Source: a bacterium (GTDB taxonomy: Bacteria > Patescibacteriota > Saccharimonadia > Saccharimonadales > UBA4665). Taken from it: a stretch of 64,000 bases of DNA. The position numbers and the translations under genes are program-made. The stretch lies in the NCBI GenBank assembly GCA_021799575.1, contig JAJZAD010000001.1, forward strand, positions 1 through 64,000. Direction: 5' to 3'. Below are positions 55,646 to 63,657 of this stretch, piece by piece (positions within the stretch are counted from its first letter, which is position 1; every line of letters starts with the position of its first letter). Under the pieces are notes generated by a model that had not been told where the DNA came from, did not search any database, and worked only from the letters and a program-made list of their open reading frames with translations.

Positions 55646-56503
55646 ATGAATTTAGTAAAAACCTTTGACAACCTCCAATACAAACACTCAAGCCTAAGTT
55701 TTATAGTGGCAGTAATAAAACGCTATAGTGAAAATCGGGGAGGCAGAAATGCTGCACTCATAACCTATTATTTGTTTTTATCGCTTTTCCCTTTGCTGTT
55801 TTGGCTATCTCTGATCGCTAATTTACTAAATTCTCATTTTCCAGGTGCATCATCAACCTTAATTCACGGTGCGACCAATTATTTCCCCGTTTTAGGCCAA
55901 CAGCTGGATAAAATCGTCCACAGTACACACGATTCAACGGGAGGAATTATCGTCTCCGGCCTGGTTACTCTCTACGGTGTTAGGGGTTCAGCTATGGTTT
56001 TTAAGGAAATTGTCAATGACATGTTTATGATTCCACTTAAAGAACGTGACTCTTTTCCCGGTAACTGGCTGAGAAGCGTTGGCATCGTAGTTATCGGAGG
56101 AGGAGGGTTTGTTTTAACGGCAGTCGGATATAGTTGGGCATTGGCGCGCGGACATGGGATCGGGTTTAAGTTGCTTATGGGTATCACCGGTATTGTTTTA
56201 CTGACATTGGTATTCATGGCAATCTTAAAGCTCAGCCTGCCGGCTAAAGCTAAGGTACATAGAATACTTAGCGGGGCTTTGTCGATGGCAATAGGCTTAG
56301 GTCTGCTCCAGCTTGCAGGAGGATGGATTGTAACCCATAGCCTTAAACACTATACCGATTTTTATACGGCGCTGTTCGCGACCACTCTAGGTCTCTTAGC
56401 CTGGATATACTTAGAGGCTCAGATCCTACTCTATTCAATCGAGATCACCATAGTTGCGGAACGTAAACTTTGGCCCCGACACTTATTTGGTTCCGGGGAC
56501 TGA
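55646..56503 (+). CDS. YihY/BrkB-family membrane protein
   Basis: The protein (285 aa) has about six membrane helices. The motif GGRNAALITYYLFLSLFPLLF near residue 30 and LLAWIYLEAQILLYSIEI near the end identify the YihY/UPF0761 family. The family was once called RNase BN but is membrane-embedded, and its role is unclear (transport or lipid-related). Confidence 0.9.
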   Translation: MNLVKTFDNLQYKHSSLSFIVAVIKRYSENRGGRNAALITYYLFLSLFPLLFWLSLIANLLNSHFPGASSTLIHGATNYFPVLGQQLDKIVHSTHDSTGGIIVSGLVTLYGVRGSAMVFKEIVNDMFMIPLKERDSFPGNWLRSVGIVVIGGGGFVLTAVGYSWALARGHGIGFKLLMGITGIVLLTLVFMAILKLSLPAKAKVHRILSGALSMAIGLGLLQLAGGWIVTHSLKHYTDFYTALFATTLGLLAWIYLEAQILLYSIEITIVAERKLWPRHLFGSGD

Positions 56504-56535
56504 TCAATCGTTATTCCTCCACAGGCGCTTATCTA

Positions 56536-56559
56536 TTGACTACAATTGCTTGTAGTCAA
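56536..56559. repeat. Ten-bp inverted repeat
   Basis: TTGACTACAA, loop TTGC, TTGTAGTCAA. It lies 30 bp after the yihY-like stop. It could be a terminator (no T-run) or part of a lost element end. Nothing else is seen in 56504-56681. Confidence 0.4.
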
Positions 56560-56681
56560 GCTAATCAAGATCTCGAGACAAAAAGTTGGATCATGAAGGA
56601 ACTTTCTGTCCTCTTTGATTGTTCTGGTGCTTTTACTGAACCCTGTAAAAGTTTCACTTTCAATCTGGCGGGCCGTAGCAG

Positions 56682-56942
56682 TTAAGTTACGACTATATCG
56701 TTCCGCAAATTATTAGATTCCACCATATCTTTAGTAGCACCAAACGGTTCTTTATACTGATAAACTAACTTTTCACCGTCTAATTCCAGATTAGTAACTA
56801 TGAAGTTTAGTAGGAAGCGTTTTTAAGGGAGTTTCGCACGTTCATCATTAAATAAGTCTAAAGCTCTACTACAGACTTTAAGAATATAACTTGCGCCAAG
56901 TACAAAAGCCTTGTCACCATTAGAGTGGTCTTCTAGCTCTTG
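56682..56942 (-). pseudogene. C-terminal tail of a decayed serine recombinase
   Basis: A single frame reads QELEDHSNGDKAFVLGASYI, LDLFNDERAKLP, one stop, then KRFLLNFIVTNLELDGEKLV and YQYKEPF. This is a normal large-serine-recombinase C-terminus lacking everything upstream. It is less decayed than the homologous piece at 52.5 kb. Confidence 0.7.
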
Positions 56943-56984
56943 GGTACTGTCATTGGGCCTGTGTAATCTAGAATGTCTAGTTAG

Positions 56985-57731
56985 GATGGACTATGACTTT
57001 AGCCTTCTCTCGAAGTATCTACTAAACTCAAGACCATTGTCTGCTTGAACCATAGCAAACTTAAAGCCAAACTTAGCTTCAGCTCTCAGCACGACACCTG
57101 CGGCAATAACAGGACCTATACGGTCGTAACACTCGGCATAGGTCATCCTGGTATATATGTCTATGACCGTATAGACATATCTTCTTCTCTTGGTAATAGG
57201 GCATATGTAGTAGACGGTATCTGTTTGTATTAGCTCACCAGGAGCAGTCACGACCGGCCTCTTTGGATTATCTGGCCTAACTCGCTTCTTCCTGCCATTA
57301 ACCTCATGATGACGTTTTAAGATTCTATTGGACGCTACTAACACTAATTCTTATGCCATCTAGATGAACTAGATGCCACCAAATTACCTCGCCACAACGT
57401 TTGAGTGTCCGTCTCTGAGCTCTAGTACACGCTAAACAATTTCTGAACTAACAGCCCTAGGACTGACTCGTGGCCTAGAGCTAAGTGTAGGTATCCTCCA
57501 GGTACACCTAAGTAGATGGTTTGCTTGACTATACGTACGATTGGGTCGATTAGGGTTGTCGAACTGTACATTCTCGTTCAGCTTGCTCCATTTAGTCTTC
57601 CATCTGTAGATAGTAGACCGATTAACACCACACTTATTGGCTACTACTTGGACGGATAAACCCTCCATTAGTAGTAGCTTCATAGCTAAAGCTCTCGCTT
57701 TAGGTAGATTAGGGTTGATAGAATAAGCCAT
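56985..57731 (-). pseudogene. IS481-family transposase remnant
   Basis: The N-terminal HTH (GLSVQVVANKCGVNRSTIYRW) is followed by frame breaks near 57435 and 57350. The rve domain continues with PGELIQTDTVYYICPITKRR and FAMVQADNGLEFSRYFERRL, containing two of the DDE acidic residues. The C-terminal part with the last acidic residue is missing where the recombinase tail begins. Confidence 0.85.
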
Positions 57732-57856
57732 AGGTAGGCTCCTTTCCTTGTAATTATTGTTAGTAACTACAGTTTAGGACGCCTACCTTTTATGTTGCAA
57801 AGGTGGTGAGAGAATACGAATAACTTGTATATTGTTAAATAGTATTTCATAAAGTA

Positions 57857-57885
57857 TTGACAAAAAGATAAGCCTGTGTTATTAT
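57857..57885 (+). promoter_or_regulatory. Consensus sigma70-type promoter
   Basis: TTGACA and TATTAT with a 17-bp spacer. Transcription would start near 57892, some 600 nt before the next start codon, at the beginning of the stem-loop-rich region. Confidence 0.75.
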
Positions 57886-57891
57886 GTAAAT

Positions 57892-58476
57892 AATCGATTT
57901 GAGTGTAGAGGCTTCAATCGAGGATGTACCTTAACGGTAATGGAGTAACTAGAACACCTACGGTGTTAATCTGTTACGCACTCTAGTAGTCGAACGCCTT
58001 ACAGCGTTCCGGCAAAGAGACAGGTTACAGGAATGAGCCCCTGTTCTATCTGTTAACTTGCGATGTTGCCCCGACAAAGGGTCGGGACATTTCCGCGCTT
58101 TATCAGGCATGATAAGGAGTTAGCAAACAGGCTTGTCAACCGCTTATGCAGCGGAGCACTAACAGATGTACCTTAGGTGATACTAGCTATCTAATACCAT
58201 TTACCTCTATAAGATATGCAATGAATTCAGTCAGAGGTGCCACCTCAAGACTGGTAAGAGTGCCGATAGAAGGCTTATCTGTTATTCAGATGAGACATCA
58301 ATTGGGCATTCTTGCTCAAAGAATGTCCGTACATTGACAAGAGAAGATAGTTCCTCAAGATGGGATACCGATGTAGCTCGTGCAAGCTGCACCGATACCC
58401 CATCTTGAGAGAGAATGCTGTGCTCAAGCGAACGGATCATCCGTTCACAGGGGAGTCACGAAGACGCTTAGTCTTC
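57892..58476 (+). ncRNA. Candidate large structured RNA or long structured leader
   Basis: At least ten helices can be drawn in order. They include TCGATT/AATCGA, AACACC/GGTGTT (57953-57967), GAACGC/GCGTTC (57992-58009), ACAGG/CCTGT (58027-58044), CCCGAC/GTCGGG (58070-58086), and GTTAG/CTAAC enclosing CCGC/GCGG (58119-58163). Further on are GCATTCTT/AAGAATGT (58306-58326), a 56-nt hairpin starting CTCAAGATGGG (58354-58409), GAACGGATCATCCGTTC (58430-58446) and GAAGAC/GTCTTC (58460-58476) just before the SD. The 63-aa frame inside has no recognised features. No known RNA family is recognised. Confidence 0.5.
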
Positions 58477-58490
58477 AAAAAGGAGCCATC

Positions 58491-58841
58491 ATGGCCACCA
58501 TCCTGAACCTCACCCCGCACGCCATCAACCTGCTGGACGCCGAGGGCAACACCCTCGCCGTCTTCCCGCCCACCGGCACCATCGCCCGGGCGGCACAGCA
58601 GGATCAGCCGGTCGGCAAGGTCGAATCCGACGGTGTTGTCGTAGAGGTCGTACAGACCACCTACGGCGAGCCCGCCGACCTGCCGGCACAAGCCGAGGAC
58701 ACGTTCTACGTGGTGAGCATCCTCACCGCGCAGGCGGCCAAGGCCTACGGCCGGGACACGAGCGACTTGCTCGTGACCTCCGGACCCGTGCGGGACGAGA
58801 CCGGCCGGATCATCGGTTGCCGACAGTTCGCTGTCGTGTAG
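58491..58841 (+). CDS. Small GC-rich island protein (116 aa)
   Basis: The track extends to 58380, but the ATG at 58491 has SD AGGAG six bases upstream and starts the coding-like part (MATILNLTPHAINLLDAEGN). Similar NLTPH openings occur in short phage or plasmid proteins as far as I recall. The sequence is acidic and beta-rich with no known function. Its third-codon positions are mostly G/C, unlike the chromosomal genes here, indicating recent acquisition. Confidence 0.75.
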   Translation: MATILNLTPHAINLLDAEGNTLAVFPPTGTIARAAQQDQPVGKVESDGVVVEVVQTTYGEPADLPAQAEDTFYVVSILTAQAAKAYGRDTSDLLVTSGPVRDETGRIIGCRQFAVV

Positions 58842-58857
58842 CCGACCTGGTTGGGTT

Positions 58858-58916
58858 GGGGCGGTTGGACGAAACTTCGGTTTCGGTGGCACAAATGTGT
58901 CTTTACCAGCCGCCCC
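58858..58916 (+). ncRNA. Three-way-junction RNA element
   Basis: GGGGCGGTTGG (58858-58868) pairs with CCAGCCGCCCC (58906-58916) over 11 bp with one G-U pair. It encloses CGAAAC-TTCG-GTTTCG (a UUCG tetraloop hairpin) and GGCAC-AAAT-GTGTC. It lies 16 bp after the 116-aa gene and 51 bp before the hammerhead. It may protect or shape the 3' end of that mRNA. It matches no family I know. Confidence 0.55.
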
Positions 58917-58967
58917 ATGGCACCCCTAACCCCAGCATCTCCCGCTCACTCATCTATCTCTTGTCAA

Positions 58968-59023
58968 TAATCGTTCTGCGGGTGTAGCCCGCACTGATGA
59001 GTCCAAAAGGACGAAAACGATTA
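58968..59023 (+). ncRNA. Hammerhead ribozyme (type III), self-cleaving
   Basis: All core parts are present in order. Stem III 5' strand is TAATCGT, then U-C (cleavage after C at 58976), stem I TGCGGG-TGTAG-CCCGCA, CTGATGA, stem II GTCC-AAAA-GGAC, GAAA, and stem III 3' strand ACGATTA. Stem III has seven perfect pairs plus the A-U closing the core. The start codon of the kinase gene is two bases further on, and the only SD-like sequence (AAGGA) lies inside stem II. Cleavage would leave the downstream mRNA with a 5'-hydroxyl. Confidence 0.9.
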
Positions 59024-59024
59024 C

Positions 59025-59516
59025 ATGATATATCTAGAACAACAACTTGCGACTTTGCCCGAACCATACATTGTTATGGGAGTCGGCATACCCGGCAGTG
59101 GTAAATCCACCGCGCTTGAAGTTGTTGCTCAGCACCTTGAAATAGCCCGAATCTGTCCCGATGATATTCGGGAGGAAATGACTGGTTCAGCTGCCGACCA
59201 ATCGGTCAATGCTGAAGCGTGGGCAGAAGCCTACCGGCGTGTTGCCGTCAGCTTGCAGCTAGGGCATTCCGCCATCATAGATGGCACTCACACCGAGGCA
59301 TGGCGTCGTCCAAAGCAAGTTGCACAGTACCGTGAGCATGGCGCAGCAGCAGTTGCTGCGGTGGTTTTTGATACGCCACTCGCTGTTGCTAAGCGGCGCA
59401 ACCTTAGCCGGGAGCGCGTAGTGCCGGAATATGCACTTGATAAATTGCACACAGCCTTGCAGAAGGAGCCGGTTAGCCATAAAGAAGGGTTTGACGCAAT
59501 ATACGTTCTCCGTTAG
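59025..59516 (+). CDS. Polynucleotide-kinase-like P-loop kinase
   Basis: The protein (163 aa) has Walker A GVGIPGSGKST at about residues 19-29, CPDDIREEM (the DD.R acceptor site of T4 Pnk-type kinases), a DGTHTEAWRR segment and a lid region VFDTPLAVAKRRNLSRERVVPE. This order follows the 5'-hydroxyl polynucleotide kinase part of T4 Pnk. The wider AAA_33 family also contains other small kinases. The gene has no other SD than the one in hammerhead stem II, so ribozyme folding or cleavage should affect its translation. Confidence 0.8.
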   Translation: MIYLEQQLATLPEPYIVMGVGIPGSGKSTALEVVAQHLEIARICPDDIREEMTGSAADQSVNAEAWAEAYRRVAVSLQLGHSAIIDGTHTEAWRRPKQVAQYREHGAAAVAAVVFDTPLAVAKRRNLSRERVVPEYALDKLHTALQKEPVSHKEGFDAIYVLR

Positions 59517-59631
59517 GGCATGACGGTTCACAAGCGGGAAAAAAGTTTCCTGGTTGTGAGCTTTCATCCGTAAGGTTGGTAGCTCAGAACATTTACAAAA
59601 GCTTTGGAGTAGTTTTTGAGAGGCGTTGTCA

Positions 59632-59832
59632 TCAAGCGACGTAAAAGTCCTCTACACTCACCTTTACTCCGGTAAAGTTACACTTTTGCTTGATGAGTCT
59701 GTCATAGACTGCATAAGCTTTTGCGATGGGTACTGTGTTTATACGCAGTTCCCGGGCAAAGGCTGATGCTTTGACTGGCTCTCGAAAGAGAAACTACTCA
59801 TATAAAGCTATCGGTTCTTTGGTAGGTATGTG
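59632..59832 (-). pseudogene. Possible remnant of a small DNA-binding protein gene
   Basis: A reverse-strand frame reads KEPIALYE, stop, FLFREPVKASAFARELRINT, VPIAKAYAVYDRLIKQKCNF and ends EDFYVA. It looks protein-like and helix-turn-helix-like, but has no start and one internal stop. The rest of 59517-59882 holds a hairpin GGAAA/TTTCC near 59540 and nothing else. Confidence 0.3.
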
Positions 59833-59882
59833 TCATGGGTTCAGATAACCCGCCGACTTAAAGGGATTGTCCCTCATACCGC

Positions 59883-59901
59883 GTTTCCCTAAGGAGGAAA
59901 C
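59883..59901 (+). promoter_or_regulatory. SD-sequestering hairpin
   Basis: GTTTCC pairs with GGAAAC, which directly precedes the ATG at 59902; the SD GGAGG lies in the loop and 3' arm. Folding would hide the ribosome binding site. Confidence 0.5.
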
Positions 59902-61481
59902 ATGTCCAAGTCCATCACCATCGACGCAACCAAGCGGGGCATCCCGGCTATCTGGGAAACCGGTGGCGGTCTGACGTCCGGTGGCTCGGCGACAATCATT
60001 GCCAAGGCTGACGGCACAAAGCCCCGTGCGGTCTACGTCCGCACCCGAGGTCACCTGTCGAGAGGTCCCCACGCACTGGTCTGTGTGCACGAGGGATTCT
60101 ACCTCGTCCACGCTGGCGTCGGCCGCGGTGTTCGCCAATCGGCGCGCATCGAGCGCATCGTCAAGACGTCCGTCAAGGACATTCACGGTGAGAAGTTCGA
60201 GGCGACCGCTGAGGTTGAGGTGGTAAACACCTTCAGCCGTGGCGAGTGGGACAAGCCGCTCGAAGCCAAGTTCGAGGCCGCCGTTGAGGCTGCCTTCGGC
60301 AAGGCATTGACGTATCACTGTCGCAGGGCGGTGTACATCGACACGAGCGAGCGTTCCGCTGAGACGCCCGAGCAGCGCAAGCACCGCGAAGCCGAAATGG
60401 CCAAGCAGGACGGCGAGCGAGCTCGTCTGCGTGCCGACAAGGCAGCCGCTGACGCACAGGCGAAAGCCGAAGCAGAAGCTGCCAGCCGTGAGGCCAAACA
60501 GAACGGACTCGGTGCTCGTCTCGAAGCCGCTCAGGTTCGGCTGAACGCGCTGCAGTCGAGCAACCCGACCACCAGCTACTCCAAGCTGGAGCTGGGCGAG
60601 TCGTACTTCGTCTTCGGATGGGGCAACAAGCTCTACACCGAGGAGAACGTGCGGAACGTCGAGCACAACGTCGGGTACTGGGAGGAGCAGGTCGTCGAGT
60701 AGCTGCGCAAGCAGATGGCTCGGGCCGAGTTCCAGCCCCAGCTCGAGGCGTTCATCCTGCGTGTCGAAAACCTCGGACTGACTCTGAGCTTCGGCGAGGA
60801 TAAGGTCAACTGGGAGGGTGGCAGCTACTACGGTAGCTTCACCTATACCCAGGAGGGGCTCGAGTCCTTCAAATCCGACCTCATCCGCAAGGAGGAGGAA
60901 GCGGCTGCAGCTGCTAAGGCTTCGGCCGAAGCGGAGGCAGAGGTGCTCGGACTGCCCCAGAACATCCGTATCTGGAAGCGCACTGGTGGCGCAACCGGCT
61001 GTGGAATGGGCTGGGTCATCACGCCTGACGGTTTCGACCGCGAGCGTGACGGGCTCGAGAACGACAACCCGCGCAGGGCTGCTCGCTACGATGAGGGCAA
61101 CCTCGTCCTGGAAGCAGGTACTGCCGGGTGAACTCGTTCTAGCTTGGCGCAAGGCCTTCACGGCTGCCGAGCACGAGTTCGAGGTCGTTCACATCCCATC
61201 CGAGGGCGTGACCGAGGCACAGCTCGAGCGTGTCGCCGAAATCCAGCAGGAGCTGGAAGACACTTGGGCTGGCCGTCGCGGTCTGGCTTCGGGTCTCCCG
61301 AGTCCGGCTGTTGGCCGTGGTTGGGGGTCTTGGTGACTTCGAGACGCCTCCTGCACCGCCGCAGGTGTTAGAGACCAGTGAGTCTGACTCGTTTGACGAC
61401 GACACCCCGGCACCCGCCGAACACGTCAACATGGAGAACGCCTTGCAGCGTCTCCAGGACAAGTTCGGTAAGAACCGATAA
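59902..61481 (+). pseudogene. Large GC-rich island gene, interrupted (amber codon and two frameshifts)
   Basis: The frame from 59902 (MSKSITIDATKRGIP...) ends WEEQVVE at a TAG (60700-60702), then continues in the same frame with LRKQMARAEFQPQLEAF to 61131. Coding continues in the next frame (LPGELVLAWRKAF, VTEAQLERVAEIQQELE) and then in the third (GDFETPPAPPQVLE...LQRLQDKFGKNR) to 61481. Codon bias stays uniform across the breaks. The whole would be about 525 residues, with an Ala/Glu/Lys-rich coiled-coil region around residues 150-215. Function unknown. It may be freshly broken, mis-sequenced or recoded. Confidence 0.6.
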
Positions 61482-61710
61482 CAGCTACCCTTGCACCCAG
61501 CAAGGTAAAAACTCTCGCAGGTAACTGTGAGCATGAAGCCGTCAGGCTTTGTGAGGGAATGCTCGACGCGGTACGAGCTTGAGTGTACATTCCATTGCAA
61601 GATGGAACATGGCACAATACCGACTGGCCTCTCTCGAGCCCGGATTTTGACCAGTTCAAGGTCAGAATAAGTCGAGAGACACAAGCCCCAACCAACGCTC
61701 ACCAGCTCAG
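61482..61710 (+). other. Stem-loop-rich spacer before the recombinase
   Basis: Several helices are visible: CCTTG/CAAGG (61487-61503), GAGCAT/ATGCTC enclosing AAGCC/GGCTT, CTCG/CGAG, TTCCAT/ATGGAA, and CTCTCGA/TCGAGAG enclosing TGACC/GGTCA. CCCCAACCA (about 61686) is inverted at TGGTTGGGG (about 61735), bracketing the recombinase SD. The region could be an attachment site, a leader or another structured RNA. Confidence 0.45.
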
Positions 61711-61737
61711 GTGAATTCCGAAAGGAGTAAAGTTTGG

Positions 61738-63159
61738 TTGGGGTGTTTTCTTTGGTTTTACGCTGGACTTTGTAGGCAGTCGCGGTACCTTGTTCTTGAT
61801 ATGGATCAACCACCGATACAGTTCACCAATACCGCACCGCATTTGCTGCCTGAAGAACAAAATGGCAAACCTATCCAACTACCGGAAAGCAAAGCAGCTC
61901 GGGTCAATTATTGTCTCTATGCCCGTAAATCAAGTGAAGATGACGAACGCCAAGCTTTGTCCATTGACTCGCAGATCAAGGAAATGGCATTGCAGGCGGA
62001 GGCTCAAAGCCTGCGGGTTACTGAAATTAGAAAAGAAAGCCATTCGGCCAAGGATTCCGGTAAACGACCGGTCTTCAACCAGTTAATCGCTGATATTAAG
62101 AACGGCTTATTTAATGGTCTACTAGCCTGGAACGCATCGCGGCTGTCGCGCTGCGGTGGCGACTTAGGGTCAATCATCGACCTTATGGACCAAGGTAAGC
62201 TAGTGGAAATCAGAACTCATGGCCAGGTATTCACCAATTCGCCAAATGACAAGTTCTTGCTCATGATCTTATGCTCCCAAGCCAAATTCGAGAACGACAA
62301 CTGGGGTATTAATGTCAAACGGGGCATGAAAACCAAGTGCGAACTGGGTTTTCGGCCAAACATGACGCCACTTGGTTACGTTAACGACTATCGTTCAGGC
62401 AAAGGCCAAAAGAAAGTGTTCGTCGACAAGAAGCGAGCGCCTGTTATTAAGGAAGCCTTTGAGAAAGTAGCTTCCGGTGCTCCCGGCAGGGATATTTATA
62501 ACTGGTTCGCCGAAGTTAGCTTTAAGACTAAGCGAGGTAAGCTAGTCACACTTAGTATGGCTTACCGAATGCTCAATAATCCGTATTACTGCGGTATCTT
62601 CGAGTTTCCAGTCGGCAGCGGCAAATGGTACAAAGGTTTATATAAGCCGATTATTAACCGTGAGCTATTCGATGCCGTACAGCAAAAGATGGTGGTAGCA
62701 CCAAAAAGCAAGCCGGGCACCAAGCAATTTGACTATACCAAGCTTCTAACCTGTGGTGGCTGTGGCTCGGGCATTACGGCTCAGGAAAAATATAAGCAAA
62801 CCAAGAAGCATGGTCGGGTACGGTATGTGTATTATCATTGCACCCAATCCAGAAACTTTGACTGCCCCCAACCATACCTGCGGGAAGAAAAGCTGACGGA
62901 AGTTTTTATCCGCCTGCTAGCGGGCATAACGGTACAAGAAATTCAGAATAAAGATACTCTACGGACTGAGTTGGATAGGTTTAGACGATTATCCGCAGCA
63001 GTACTAGGCGATGCCCAGAGTGATGGACTGGGCATAGATTTGCATAACTTTGCGAAGTACATTCTGACGCAAGGCACCAGAGCCGAGAAACGAGCCCTAA
63101 TAGCCTGCCTCGAGCAAACGATTTACCTGAAGAACAAAGAAGTTACGACCGAAATCTAA
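61738..63159 (+). CDS. Large serine recombinase
   Basis: The catalytic domain has YCLYARKSSEDDERQALSID with the active Ser, then LLAWNASRLSRCGGDLGSII. A recombinase domain (GYVNDYRSGKGQKKVFVD, LNNPYYCGIF) and a zinc ribbon (LLTCGGCGSGITAQEK...YYHC) follow. It matches integrase-type serine recombinases, which move islands and phages. The TTG at 61738 is favoured because AAAGGAG sits ten bases upstream; GTG 61711 lies before that SD, and ATG 61801 has none. A terminator follows. It is intact, unlike the two recombinase tails nearby. Confidence 0.92.
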   Translation: MGCFLWFYAGLCRQSRYLVLDMDQPPIQFTNTAPHLLPEEQNGKPIQLPESKAARVNYCLYARKSSEDDERQALSIDSQIKEMALQAEAQSLRVTEIRKESHSAKDSGKRPVFNQLIADIKNGLFNGLLAWNASRLSRCGGDLGSIIDLMDQGKLVEIRTHGQVFTNSPNDKFLLMILCSQAKFENDNWGINVKRGMKTKCELGFRPNMTPLGYVNDYRSGKGQKKVFVDKKRAPVIKEAFEKVASGAPGRDIYNWFAEVSFKTKRGKLVTLSMAYRMLNNPYYCGIFEFPVGSGKWYKGLYKPIINRELFDAVQQKMVVAPKSKPGTKQFDYTKLLTCGGCGSGITAQEKYKQTKKHGRVRYVYYHCTQSRNFDCPQPYLREEKLTEVFIRLLAGITVQEIQNKDTLRTELDRFRRLSAAVLGDAQSDGLGIDLHNFAKYILTQGTRAEKRALIACLEQTIYLKNKEVTTEI

Positions 63160-63173
63160 GCCAAAAACAGATG

Positions 63174-63193
63174 ATCAGCCACAAGAGGCTGAT
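63174..63193 (+). terminator. Terminator after the recombinase
   Basis: ATCAGCC, loop ACAAGA, GGCTGAT, followed by TGTTCTTT. Confidence 0.75.
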
Positions 63194-63269
63194 TGTTCTT
63201 TGAGCCAGAATCAAAAAGCTCCATAATTTTATGCATTCAAGGAGTATTTAAGCAGTTCCAGTTTCTAGC

Positions 63270-63360
<91 letters not shown>

Positions 63361-63452
63361 ATTAACGTTTAAGATGTCTACATCATTGTAAGCTCTTAAT
63401 TTCCATTGTGGAAGCTATCATTAAAAGATGTTAAACTAACCTGTTGAAATGT

Positions 63453-63529
63453 GCGCGTGTAGCTCAGCTGGATAGAGCGTTGGCTTGCGGAGCCAAAGGT
63501 CGTAGGTTCGAATCCTGCCACGCGTACCA
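63453..63529 (+). tRNA. tRNA-Arg(GCG)
   Basis: A complete cloverleaf with encoded CCA; anticodon loop TTGCGGA between TTGGC and GCCAA gives GCG, decoding CGC and, by wobble, CGU. Most bacteria use ACG (read as ICG) instead. The acceptor ends in a G-U pair. Confidence 0.93.
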
Positions 63530-63657
63530 TACAGGAATTTAGTTTCTAATACATCTTTCAGATTGGTTCTGATATTTTCGTAAGTTTTGGTTTAACTTTA
63601 CAAAAACAGATTAAAATCGTTTCTAATCCTGTTCAATTAATCTGTTAGTATAAATAT

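Larger units (their letters stand above)
57732..63269. mobile_element. Putative serine-recombinase island
   Basis: The block between the IS481 remnant and tRNA-Ser(CGA) differs from its surroundings. Several genes are visibly GC-richer, intergenic spaces are long and full of stem-loops, and the last gene is an intact large serine recombinase whose stop lies about 110 bp from the tRNA-Ser 3' end. Exact ends were not found. Confidence 0.5.

Noticed and set aside
58146-58337. 63-aa ORF in the structured region
   Set aside because: No SD and no recognisable protein features; it overlaps the GCATTCTT hairpin at 58306-58326.
57892-58476. Group I or group II intron
   Set aside because: No intron-encoded protein and no recognisable domain V or P7 core; flanking sequence does not form a split gene.
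59650-59720. Second hammerhead (CTTGATGAG near 59692)
   Set aside because: The core would need CTGATGA; an extra base disrupts it and no GAAA or stem III partner follows.
59833-61161. 442-aa minus-strand ORF
   Set aside because: It is the antisense shadow of GC-rich plus-strand coding sequence; it has low-complexity composition and no recognisable domain.
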